The notes beneath the pieces were generated by a model, which saw only the letters and a list, made by a program, of their open reading frames with translations, had not been told where the DNA came from and did no database searches. From an uncultured Collinsella sp. (GTDB taxonomy: Bacteria; Actinomycetota; Coriobacteriia; Coriobacteriales; Coriobacteriaceae), in contig UQKU01000030.1 in NCBI GenBank assembly GCA_900541675.1, forward strand, positions 1 to 30,896: 30,896 bases of DNA, written 5' to 3'. Each line of letters opens with the position of its first letter. The stretch's first letter is position 1. This document shows positions 1-6,617 of this stretch, in pieces. Both the position numbers and the translations under genes were made by a program.

Positions 1-495
1 TTAAGGCTAAAAAGGCCGGTGACGCCGGCCGAGGACCGTTATGCCATGACGGTCCTCGCCACCGCCGCGAACCCGGCCTTTTTGGCGAGCCGGTTCGAGA
101 TTGACCGTCCGGGTGTAACCTATACGGCCGATACGCTTCATGCCCTTCGCGATTTTTACCCGCCGCAGGTAAAGCTCTACTTTATTACGGGCGCCGATGC
201 GATTATCGATATTGTGACCTGGCATGATGCCGAACGAATCGCTGAGCTTGCTACCTTTATTGCGGCGACGCGACCGGGCTTTGATATCGATACGGCGCGT
301 GCCCGAATCAAAGAGTCGGGGCTGCCGTTCGACGTGCGCTATATTCAGATTCCGGCGCTGGCGATCAGCTCGACGAACATTCGCAAGCGAGTTGCCCGCG
401 GCATGAGCGTGCGCTATCTTACGAGCGAGTCCGTGCTCGGCTACATTCGCAAGCGCAGGCTATATGCCGATTTGGGCCAAGAAGATTTTGAGTGA
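1..495 (+). CDS. nadD: Nicotinate-nucleotide adenylyltransferase, 5' end cut off by window edge
   Basis: NadD transfers AMP from ATP to nicotinate mononucleotide, giving deamido-NAD in the cytoplasmic NAD synthesis pathway. The frame is open from base 1 without a stop, so the gene starts upstream; the N-terminal nucleotide-binding GxFxPxHxGH motif is missing from the window. What remains matches the NadD C-terminal two thirds: the T-P-A-E-D-R-Y-A-M segment, RPGVTYTADTL, the LYFITGADAI strand, the WHDAERI helix, and the ISSTNIRKR signature that closes the nucleotidyltransferase fold. The TGA stop overlaps the start of yqeK, a common nadD-yqeK-rsfS arrangement. Identification is secure; only the true start is unseen. 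Confidence 0.94.
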   Translation, partial: LRLKRPVTPAEDRYAMTVLATAANPAFLASRFEIDRPGVTYTADTLHALRDFYPPQVKLYFITGADAIIDIVTWHDAERIAELATFIAATRPGFDIDTARARIKESGLPFDVRYIQIPALAISSTNIRKRVARGMSVRYLTSESVLGYIRKRRLYADLGQEDFE

Positions 496-1115
496 TGGGG
501 GCTACGTTGTCGGTAGAGGATCAGTTTGAGGGCGATGAGCGCGCGCTGCTCAAGCGCATTCAAGAGCTGCTCGATGTTCGCATGAAAGATAAGCGCAAGC
601 GCTATGTGCATTCGCTGGGTGTTGCCGAGACCGCACTTCATCTGGCCGAGGTCTACGGCGTTGACCGCTTTGATGCGGCTGCCGCCGGCTTAATTCACGA
701 CTGGGACAAGGTTCTTTCCGATGACGAGCTCGTGGCCCGCGCGCTTCACTATGGCATCAAGGTTGCCGGCTCTCCTTCCGCCGCGACGCCGCTTTTGCAT
801 GGCCCTGTTGCCGCCTATGAGCTTCCGCAGCTTTTTCCCGAGCTGTCACCGGCCGTTTTCCAGGCTGTCGACCGTCACACCGTGGGTGCCTGCGACATGA
901 CGCCGCTCGATATGGTGGTCTTTGTGGCAGATGCCATCGAGCCCAACCGTCACGGCGACTATGCCCATGCGCTGCGCAAGATGGTGGGGAAGTTCTCGCT
1001 CGATGAGTTGTTCTTCTCCTGTTTTGCGCAGGGTCTGGTCTATGTGATCCAGTCCGGGCGCTATCTTTATCCCACGGCTATTACGATTTACAACCATTAC
1101 GCCCAGCTGCGCTAG
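492..1115 (+). CDS. yqeK: YqeK-family HD-domain hydrolase (probable symmetrical Ap4A hydrolase)
   Basis: HD-domain phosphohydrolase of the YqeK family, which cleaves diadenosine tetraphosphate symmetrically in characterised members. The protein has about 207 residues. Metal-binding signatures are visible in order: H40 in RYVHSLGV, the HD pair at 69-70 in LIHDWDK, a later His in LLHGPVA, and H and D in VDRHTVG and FVADAIEPNR. The start is either GTG at 492, which overlaps the nadD stop by four bases, or ATG at 495, which overlaps by one; both leave the domain intact. Tight overlap implies translational coupling with nadD. Family assignment is strong; the substrate is known only from the family. 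Confidence 0.9.
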   Translation: MMGATLSVEDQFEGDERALLKRIQELLDVRMKDKRKRYVHSLGVAETALHLAEVYGVDRFDAAAAGLIHDWDKVLSDDELVARALHYGIKVAGSPSAATPLLHGPVAAYELPQLFPELSPAVFQAVDRHTVGACDMTPLDMVVFVADAIEPNRHGDYAHALRKMVGKFSLDELFFSCFAQGLVYVIQSGRYLYPTAITIYNHYAQLR

Positions 1116-1143
1116 CTCGGGTGTGTCTAGAAAGAGGTATTCC

Positions 1144-1599
1144 ATGGCCGACGAGACCATGACTGACGAGCAGATTCTTGAAGGTGTGGAGCACAAGAGT
1201 TTCGTTGCCACGTCCGACCGCACCGCCGCCTCGCTGTCCGCGAGCGGTGTCGCCGCCGAGGATGTCGCCCGCGCCGCCGCGCAGGCCGCCTACGACAAGA
1301 AGGGCGAGGACGTGCAGGTGCTCGACCTGACCGAGCTTTCCGACGTGTGCGACTACTTTGTGCTTGCCACCGGTACCAACAACCGCCAGGTCGATTCGAT
1401 TGTCGACGAGATCGAGGAGAAGGTTGCCGAGGCTTGCGGCGAGCATCCGTTCTCCATCGAGGGCCGCGAGCAGAAGACCTGGATGCTCATGGACTACGGC
1501 TCGGTTGTCGTCCACGTCTTCACTCCCGAAGCCCGCGACTTCTACCGCCTTGAAAAGCTCTGGGGTGACGCCCCCCAGCTCCCCCTCGACCTCTTCTAG
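1144..1599 (+). CDS. rsfS: Ribosomal silencing factor RsfS
   Basis: RsfS (YbeB/Iojap) binds ribosomal protein L14 and blocks joining of 30S and 50S subunits during starvation. The 151-residue protein carries the conserved core: KKGEDVQVLDLTEL, DVCDYFVLATGTNNRQV, and KTWMLMDYGSVVVHVFTPEARDFYRLEKLWGDAP split around the usual helix. The core starts near residue 45, so about 35 residues precede the usual N-terminus; this extension is Ala-rich and acidic. The start at ATG 1144 is chosen because AAAGAGG lies five to seven bases upstream; an in-frame GTG at 1123 has no ribosome site. It is the third gene after nadD and yqeK, 28 bases beyond yqeK, and is followed by a terminator. Confidence 0.93.
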   Translation: MADETMTDEQILEGVEHKSFVATSDRTAASLSASGVAAEDVARAAAQAAYDKKGEDVQVLDLTELSDVCDYFVLATGTNNRQVDSIVDEIEEKVAEACGEHPFSIEGREQKTWMLMDYGSVVVHVFTPEARDFYRLEKLWGDAPQLPLDLF

Positions 1600-1642
1600 T
1601 GGCTCATTTGATATGGGGCTTTTAGCTAGCCTCGCGCATTTC

Positions 1643-1686
1643 GCCGGGCAGTTGCGGTTTTCCGCACCTGCCCGGCTTTCTTTTTG
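1643..1686 (+). terminator. Rho-independent terminator after rsfS
   Basis: GCCGGGCA (1643-1650) pairs with TGCCCGGC (1669-1676) around an inner TGCGG/CCGCA stem, followed by TTTCTTTTT. It ends the nadD-yqeK-rsfS transcript. On the minus strand no T-run follows, so it would not efficiently stop dinB transcription from the other side. Confidence 0.85.
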
Positions 1687-1697
1687 CCCAAAGGCGG

Positions 1698-2951
1698 TTA
1701 ATCGTCGAAGCGGGATTGGCGGCCGAAAGATAGGGCGGTGTCGCCGAACTTGTCTCGGACGGCATCGATCGCGACGGAGAGGTCGCGACGGTCGCTTGAT
1801 TGGGCTCCGCGGTCGTCGACTTCGCAGAACAGGTCGGTCTGGATGCCGCCCTGATGGTCAAAGTCGCTCATGCCGATGCCTGCTAAGCGAACATGCATGC
1901 CTTCCTGCCAGATGTTGTCGAGCAGTTCGAGCGCAACCGCCACAAAGATATTCTCGTCGTCGGTGGGGTGGGGAAGCCGCCGCTGCGCCGTGCGTCCGCT
2001 GCCATACGAATACTTAAGCTTGAGCGTTACCGTGCCGCCCGTCAGTCCCTGACGGCGCAGGCGGCGTCCAACCGACTCTCCCAACAGCGCAATCGCCGCT
2101 TCGATGTCCCCACGCTCAGTCAAATCTTTCGCAAAGGTGCGCTCATTGCTCACGGATTTAACCTCGCGTTCCTCATCGAGGCTTGTTACTTCGGATATTT
2201 CGAGCCCCAGCGCACGCTGGCGCATGCGTTCGCCGTTGACGCCAAAAATTGCAGCTAGCGTGGATTCCGGCGCGCGTGACAGCTCGCCGAGCGTGTAGAT
2301 GCGCATGCGGCGCAGTCGCTCCTCGGCCGAGCGCCCGATGCCGCTCATGGCAGATACCGGCAGCGCGGCCAAAAAGCGCTGCTCGGTTCCGGGGCGCACG
2401 ATGGTCAGCCCAAACGGCTTATCCCGCTCGCTTGCGATCTTTGCGACCGTCTTGTTGCAGCCCACGCCAATGGAACAGGTCACTCCCAGCGCTGCCACGC
2501 GGTCGCTTATGCGCCGTGCAACCAGCAGCGGGTCCTCGGGCGCAAAGCGACCCGGTGTGATATCGATAAAGGCTTCGTCGATGGATACGCGCTCAACGCG
2601 CGGCGTCTCCTCGGCAAGAATCGCCATGACCTGCGCGCTCACCTCGCGGTAGCGATCAAAGTGCCCATGCGTCCAAATGGCCTGCGGACAGAGGCGCCGT
2701 GCCTCGGCCGAGGGCATGGCGGAGTGCACGCCAAAGCGACGCGCCTCGTATGAGCAGGTGGACACAACGCCGCGGGAATCGGCATCGCCACCCACGATGA
2801 GTGGCTTGCCGCGCCACTCGGGATGGTCGAGCATTTCCACGCTCGCAAAAAACGCATCGAGATCCATGAGGCCCACCGCCGGCCCCGTCCAGGGCGGCGG
2901 CGTGACGCCCGCAGCATCTTCATAACCGTATGTATGTTCGCGTCTTTTCAT
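1698..2951 (-). CDS. dinB: DNA polymerase IV (Y-family translesion polymerase)
   Basis: Error-prone Y-family polymerase that extends past lesions and stalled forks. The 417-residue protein has the palm residues MDLDAFFASVE (catalytic D30) and SIDEAF (D125-E126), the CSYEAR finger motif, the helix-hairpin-helix region SGIGRSAEERLRRM, and a little-finger domain. QTDLF at 371-375 matches the sliding-clamp-binding pentapeptide, 42 residues before the C-terminus. The gene is convergent with rsfS and divergent from rpsP. The ATG has no Shine-Dalgarno sequence, and a TATACT box ends six bases before it, suggesting a leaderless mRNA. I see no SOS box upstream. Identification is very secure. Confidence 0.96.
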   Translation of the reverse strand: MKRREHTYGYEDAAGVTPPPWTGPAVGLMDLDAFFASVEMLDHPEWRGKPLIVGGDADSRGVVSTCSYEARRFGVHSAMPSAEARRLCPQAIWTHGHFDRYREVSAQVMAILAEETPRVERVSIDEAFIDITPGRFAPEDPLLVARRISDRVAALGVTCSIGVGCNKTVAKIASERDKPFGLTIVRPGTEQRFLAALPVSAMSGIGRSAEERLRRMRIYTLGELSRAPESTLAAIFGVNGERMRQRALGLEISEVTSLDEEREVKSVSNERTFAKDLTERGDIEAAIALLGESVGRRLRRQGLTGGTVTLKLKYSYGSGRTAQRRLPHPTDDENIFVAVALELLDNIWQEGMHVRLAGIGMSDFDHQGGIQTDLFCEVDDRGAQSSDRRDLSVAIDAVRDKFGDTALSFGRQSRFDD

Positions 2952-2957
2952 GGCATG

Positions 2958-2963
2958 AGTATA
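2958..2963 (-). promoter_or_regulatory. Candidate -10 box for leaderless dinB mRNA
   Basis: On the minus strand TATACT (5/6 to TATAAT) lies six bases before the dinB ATG, so initiation would fall at or next to the A of the start codon. The six intervening bases contain no ribosome-binding site. No good -35 hexamer is visible at 16-18 bases. Confidence 0.4.
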
Positions 2964-3067
2964 CCGCGCAGCTCATGTGGGGTGCGTGGATGTGCTTGCA
3001 AATCGCGAATTCTTGTCTAAGATATGGATTTGCCTTCGACTACACCGAAGAAGTTGGTCTCACGGAC

Positions 3068-3096
3068 TTCACCTGCCCGCGTCGATGGCGTATTAT
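3068..3096 (+). promoter_or_regulatory. Candidate promoter of the rpsP operon
   Basis: TTCACC (3068-3073, 4/6) and TATTAT (3091-3096, 5/6) are separated by 17 bases. The predicted start near 3103 gives a leader of about 50 bases containing a short GCAGC-ctaaa-GCTGC hairpin (3119-3133) just before the ribosome site. A weaker second candidate is TTGCAA (2996-3001) and TAAGAT (3018-3023), spacing 16. Confidence 0.5.
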
Positions 3097-3152
3097 GTTC
3101 AACTGTTTGTTTGTAGTTGCAGCCTAAAGCTGCTTGGTTGGAGGAGTTTCCT

Positions 3153-3494
3153 TTGGCAGTCAAGATTCGCCTTGCTCGTCACGGCGCTAAGAAGCGTCCG
3201 TACTACCGTGTCGTCGTCGCCGATTCCCGCGCCCCGCGTGACGGTCGTATCATCGAGGAGGTTGGCCGCTACAACCCGATGACCGCCCCCAAGACCATCA
3301 ACCTCGACCTCGAGAAGATCGCCGACTGGCAGTCCAAGGGCGCTCAGCTCACCGACGCCGTCGCCGCTCTGGTCAAGGCCGCCAACGAGGGCGAGAAGAC
3401 CGAGACCGTCGTCAAGAAGTCCAAGAAGCAGCTCGCCAAAGAGGCCGAGGCCGCTAAGGCTGCCGCTGAGGCCGCTGAGGGCGCCGAGGAGTAA
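3153..3494 (+). CDS. rpsP: 30S ribosomal protein S16
   Basis: S16 binds 16S rRNA early in 30S assembly. The protein begins (M)AVKIRLARHGAKKRPYY, the canonical S16 N-terminus, and keeps RVVVADSRAPRDGR and EEVGRYNP. TTG 3153 is chosen as start because GGAGGAG (3140-3146) lies six bases upstream and the N-terminus then matches the family exactly. At 113 residues it is longer than the usual 80-90: after the core it carries a Lys-rich patch and then an Ala/Glu-rich tail of about 25 residues. It is the first gene of rpsP-khpA-rimM-trmD-lepB. Confidence 0.97.
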   Translation: MAVKIRLARHGAKKRPYYRVVVADSRAPRDGRIIEEVGRYNPMTAPKTINLDLEKIADWQSKGAQLTDAVAALVKAANEGEKTETVVKKSKKQLAKEAEAAKAAAEAAEGAEE

Positions 3495-3497
3495 ATC

Positions 3498-3782
3498 GTG
3501 CCTGAGGTTGACGCTGCACAGCTCGAGGGTGAGGCAATGCTCTCAGATCGCATCGCCGATCTCGTCGAATATCTCGTTGTTCAGATCGTCGACGACCCGG
3601 ATTCCGTGAGCCTTGAGGTCATCGATGGTGACGACGCCTCTACGATCGAGGTTTCGGTCGCCGAGGATGACGTCGCTAAGGTCATCGGCCGTCGTGGCCG
3701 TACCATCAAGGCCATTCGCACGCTCGCCCGTGCACTGGCCGCTCGCCTCGACACTGCTGTCGAGGTAGAGGTTCTGGGCTAG
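3498..3782 (+). CDS. khpA: KH-domain RNA-binding protein KhpA
   Basis: KhpA (YlqC) is a single KH-domain protein that pairs with KhpB/Jag and affects cell division and small RNAs in Gram-positive bacteria. The KH core is clear: VEYLVVQIVDDPDSV, EVSVAEDDVAKVIGRRGRTIKAI with the G-x-x-G loop GRRG, and a final helix. Two starts are possible. GTG 3498, three bases after the rpsP stop, has GAGGAG six bases upstream and gives 94 residues. ATG 3537 has a GAGGGTGAGG stretch upstream and gives 81 residues, the usual family length. The position between rpsP and rimM is the conserved one. Confidence 0.9.
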   Translation: MPEVDAAQLEGEAMLSDRIADLVEYLVVQIVDDPDSVSLEVIDGDDASTIEVSVAEDDVAKVIGRRGRTIKAIRTLARALAARLDTAVEVEVLG

Positions 3783-3786
3783 GACC

Positions 3787-4308
3787 TTGAGGTTCCAGTA
3801 CAAAAACATCGCCCGTGTGGTCAAACCGCACGGAAGGAAGGGGGAGGTCCTCGCGCAGCCGCTGCGGGGGCTTCCTTCTGTATTAGAGCCGGGTATGCGC
3901 GTCGCCCTGACGCCGCCGGCGCTCAAGCGCGACCGCTTTTGCACGGTCGTGTCCGTCACCGATACGGGCGATGGCGATCTGGTCTCGTTTGAGGGCATTG
4001 ACGACTTGACGGCCGCCGAGGGCATCACGGGATGCTATGTGTTGGCAAATCGTGACGATTTTGAGCTCGATTCACTCGACGCCGCCTATTCCGACCTGAT
4101 GGGTCGCGAGGTGGTCGACGAGCGCTTCGGTTCACTCGGTACGATCGTCGAGATCATGTCGACGCCCGCTAACGATGTTTGGGTTGTCGAGGGCGATCGG
4201 TACGGCGAGGTACTGATTCCCGTGATCGAGCAGGTTGTGCTCGATCTTCCCGACACAGGAACAATTTCCGTCCACGTTATGGACGGCCTGATCGATATGG
4301 ACAAGTAG
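3787..4308 (+). CDS. rimM: Ribosome maturation factor RimM
   Basis: RimM binds S19 and helps mature the 30S head domain and process 16S rRNA. The 173-residue protein has the N-terminal RimM beta-barrel (IARVVKPHGRKGEVLAQPL near residues 7-26) and a C-terminal PRC-barrel with GEVLIPVIEQVV and a closing MDGLIDMDK. The start must be TTG 3787: the frame has a stop at 3766, and no other start preserves the conserved N-terminal strand. Only AGGA two bases before the TTG resembles a ribosome site, and the khpA stop ends five bases upstream, so translation is probably coupled to khpA. Confidence 0.94.
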   Translation: MRFQYKNIARVVKPHGRKGEVLAQPLRGLPSVLEPGMRVALTPPALKRDRFCTVVSVTDTGDGDLVSFEGIDDLTAAEGITGCYVLANRDDFELDSLDAAYSDLMGREVVDERFGSLGTIVEIMSTPANDVWVVEGDRYGEVLIPVIEQVVLDLPDTGTISVHVMDGLIDMDK

Positions 4309-4318
4309 GGAGGACAAC

Positions 4319-5077
4319 ATGCTGATTGAGACCCTTTCGGTCTTTCCCGAGATGTTTGAGCCCGTCATGTCCACATCGATTTTGGGCCGCGCCCGCAAGG
4401 CCGGCCTTTTTGATTTTAAGGCGTATAACCTGCGCGACTGGACGCACGACCGCCATCGTACCGTCGATGACGAGCCGTACGGCGGCGGGCAGGGCATGCT
4501 CATGAAGGTCGAGCCTATCGCCGAGGCCATCGAGGCCATTAGCGCGGAGGGCCCCAAGCCGACGGTGGTGTTCTTCACCCCGTGCGGCGAGCCTTTTACG
4601 CAGCATGTGGCCGAGCGCCTGCTCAAAAGCGAGCGCCTGCTGTTTGTGTGCAGCCGTTACGAGGGCGTCGACGAGCGCGCGTATGCGTATGCCGACGAGC
4701 GTCTGTCGATTGGCGACTATGTGCTTACGGGTGGCGAGCTACCCGCCATGGTCGTTGCCGATGCCGTCGTACGCCTCATCCCCGGCGCCCTTGGTGACGA
4801 AATGAGCAACGTCGACGAGTCGTTCTCAACCGCCGAGGACGGAGGCCTGCTCGAGTACGCGCAGTACACCCGTCCTGCCGAGTTCAACGGCGAGGGCGTG
4901 CCGCCGGTGCTCGTGAGCGGCGATCACGCCAAGGTCGATGCCTGGCGTCGCAAGAACGCCATCGAGCGCACCTGCCGCTGGCGTCCCGACCTGATCGAGA
5001 CTGCGCGGCTCACGCCCGAGGAGCGCGCTTACGCGCAGGAGATCCTTGACGCTTCGTATTCGCAGAGCGAGGAGTGA
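4319..5077 (+). CDS. trmD: tRNA (guanine(37)-N(1))-methyltransferase
   Basis: TrmD methylates N1 of G37 next to the anticodon using S-adenosylmethionine, preventing +1 frameshifting. It is a SPOUT trefoil-knot enzyme acting as a dimer. The 252-residue protein has the N-terminal LSVFPEMFEP, PYGGGQGMLMK, FVCSRYEGVDER and the SAM-knot signature LSIGDYVLTGGELPAM, then the C-terminal PAEFNGEGVPPVLVSGDH segment with the catalytic-region Asp. Start ATG 4319 has GGGAGGA upstream. It follows rimM by ten bases in the conserved rpsP-rimM-trmD order. Here it is followed directly by lepB, with rplS located about 7.8 kb further on. Confidence 0.97.
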   Translation: MLIETLSVFPEMFEPVMSTSILGRARKAGLFDFKAYNLRDWTHDRHRTVDDEPYGGGQGMLMKVEPIAEAIEAISAEGPKPTVVFFTPCGEPFTQHVAERLLKSERLLFVCSRYEGVDERAYAYADERLSIGDYVLTGGELPAMVVADAVVRLIPGALGDEMSNVDESFSTAEDGGLLEYAQYTRPAEFNGEGVPPVLVSGDHAKVDAWRRKNAIERTCRWRPDLIETARLTPEERAYAQEILDASYSQSEE

Positions 5078-5079
5078 GT

Positions 5080-5643
5080 ATGGTTCCTACGCAACATTCC
5101 GCGTTGAGGGGCGCTTTTGAGTGGGTCGCGGTCATCGCGATCGCGCTCGTGGCCACCTTCCTGATCCGCACCTTTGTGGTCGAGCCCTTTGTGGTACCCA
5201 CCGGCTCCATGGAGGACACGATCGAGATTGGCGACCAGATCCTGGCACAAAAGGTGAGCCTCGAGCTCGGTCAGCCCGTCAAACAGGGTGATATCGTGGT
5301 GTTCCACAACCCCGATGCCACTTCCGAGCATGATGTTCTTGTCAAGCGTGTTATTGCCACGGCCGGCCAGACGGTCGACCTGCAGGACGGCAAGGTGGTC
5401 GTTGACGGCCAAGCGCTCGACGAGGACTATACGACGGGCATGAGCTGGCCGCTTTCGGTCCAAGCGCCTGGCGCCCAGGTGAGTTATCCCTACACCGTTC
5501 CCGACGGGTGCGTGTGGGTGATGGGCGACAACCGCGAAAACTCTGCCGACTCGCGCTACTTTGGTCCCGTCGATCGCTCTGATTTGATCGCTGTGGCGCT
5601 TGTGCGCTACTGGCCGCTCAACCGCATCGGCGCTATCGACTAA
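5080..5643 (+). CDS. lepB: Signal peptidase I
   Basis: Membrane-bound serine protease that removes signal peptides from exported proteins. From ATG 5080 the protein has 187 residues: a short cytoplasmic start, one transmembrane helix at about 14-29, then the catalytic domain outside. The Ser/Lys dyad is visible as S43 in PTGSM and K89 in DVLVKRV; the GDNRENSADSRYFGPV box lies near the C-terminus. ATG 5080 is preferred because AGGAG lies five bases upstream; GTG 5074 overlaps the trmD stop but sits on that ribosome site. A single N-terminal helix is the Gram-positive form. It probably shares the rpsP-trmD transcript. Confidence 0.95.
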   Translation: MVPTQHSALRGAFEWVAVIAIALVATFLIRTFVVEPFVVPTGSMEDTIEIGDQILAQKVSLELGQPVKQGDIVVFHNPDATSEHDVLVKRVIATAGQTVDLQDGKVVVDGQALDEDYTTGMSWPLSVQAPGAQVSYPYTVPDGCVWVMGDNRENSADSRYFGPVDRSDLIAVALVRYWPLNRIGAID

Positions 5644-5650
5644 AAACCGC

Positions 5651-5656
5651 TATAGT
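5651..5656 (+). promoter_or_regulatory. Possible -10 box upstream of glyQ
   Basis: TATAGT lies 46 bases before the glyQ ATG in the 59-base lepB-glyQ gap. No convincing -35 hexamer is visible 16-18 bases upstream, and no terminator or T-box structure fits in the gap, so glyQ may also be read from the upstream operon. Confidence 0.3.
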
Positions 5657-5702
5657 ACAGTACCTAACCGTGTAATCGTTTCGACGAGGGGATATTAGAG
5701 GC

Positions 5703-6614
5703 ATGAACGCTTCATCGCTTTCCTTCCAAGACATCATCCTGCGCCTCCAGCAGTACTGGGGCGAGCAGGGCTGCGTCATTATGCAGCCCTATGACTCCGA
5801 GGTCGGTGCCGGTACCTTCCATACCGCGACCACGCTGCGCTCGCTCGGTCCCGCCGAATGGCGCACCTGCTATGCGCAGCCCTGCCGCCGTCCCGCCGAC
5901 GGCCGCTACGGCGAGAACCCTAACCGCATGCAGCACTACTATCAGTTCCAGGTGCTCATCAAGCCCTCGCCGGTCAACGCCCAGGAGCTCTACCTGGGTT
6001 CGCTGGCCGCCATTGGCCTGGACCCCAACGACCATGACGTCCGTTTTGTCGAGGACGACTGGGAGAGCCCGACGCTGGGCGCCTGGGGCCTTGGCTGGGA
6101 GGTCTGGCTCAACGGCATGGAGGTCACGCAGTTCACGTACTTCCAGCAGGTGGGCGGTATCGAGGTCGACCCCGTGCCCGTCGAGATCACCTATGGCCTG
6201 GAGCGTATCGCCATGTACGCTCAGGGCGTCAACTCGGTCTACGATCTGGTGTGGAGCTATCTGCCCGACGGCACGCCCATGACCTATGGCGACGTGTTCC
6301 TCGAGAACGAGCGCGAGTTCAGTGCCTATAACTTTGAGGTCGCCAACGTCGAGATGATGCGTCAGAAGTTTGACGACTACGAGGCCGAGTGCCATTCCTG
6401 CCTGGAGCGCAAGCTGCCGTTGCCGGCGTACGACTGTGTCATGAAGTGCAGCCACGCCTTCAACCTGCTCGATGCCCGCGGCGCCCTGTCCGCGGTCGAG
6501 CGTGCCAACTACATCCTGCGCGTCCGCGCCGTCGCCAAGGCGTGCTGCGAGGCCTACATGGCCGAGGTCGCCGGAGTCAACGAGAATGCCGACCAGGAAG
6601 GCGAGGTGGCGTAA
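5703..6614 (+). CDS. glyQ: Glycyl-tRNA synthetase alpha subunit
   Basis: Catalytic subunit of the bacterial alpha2-beta2 glycyl-tRNA synthetase, a class II enzyme charging tRNA-Gly. The 303-residue protein carries SFQDIILRLQQYWGEQGCVIMQPYD (shown here in two parts: SFQDIILRLQQYW and GEQGCVIMQPYD), EVGAGTFHTATTLRSLGP, the motif-2 region WRTCYAQPCRRPADGRYGEN, and EDDWESPTLGAWGLGWEVW. Length is close to the usual 290-300. ATG 5703 follows an AGAGG site. It is three bases apart from glyS. The two-subunit type is notable because many other actinomycetes use the single-chain enzyme. Confidence 0.97.
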   Translation: MNASSLSFQDIILRLQQYWGEQGCVIMQPYDSEVGAGTFHTATTLRSLGPAEWRTCYAQPCRRPADGRYGENPNRMQHYYQFQVLIKPSPVNAQELYLGSLAAIGLDPNDHDVRFVEDDWESPTLGAWGLGWEVWLNGMEVTQFTYFQQVGGIEVDPVPVEITYGLERIAMYAQGVNSVYDLVWSYLPDGTPMTYGDVFLENEREFSAYNFEVANVEMMRQKFDDYEAECHSCLERKLPLPAYDCVMKCSHAFNLLDARGALSAVERANYILRVRAVAKACCEAYMAEVAGVNENADQEGEVA

Positions 6615-6617
6615 GCC

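Noticed and set aside
5644..5702. T-box riboswitch upstream of glyQ (and upstream of proS)
   Set aside because: The glyQ gap is only 59 bases and ispG-proS has no gap; no T-box sequence or specifier stem can fit.
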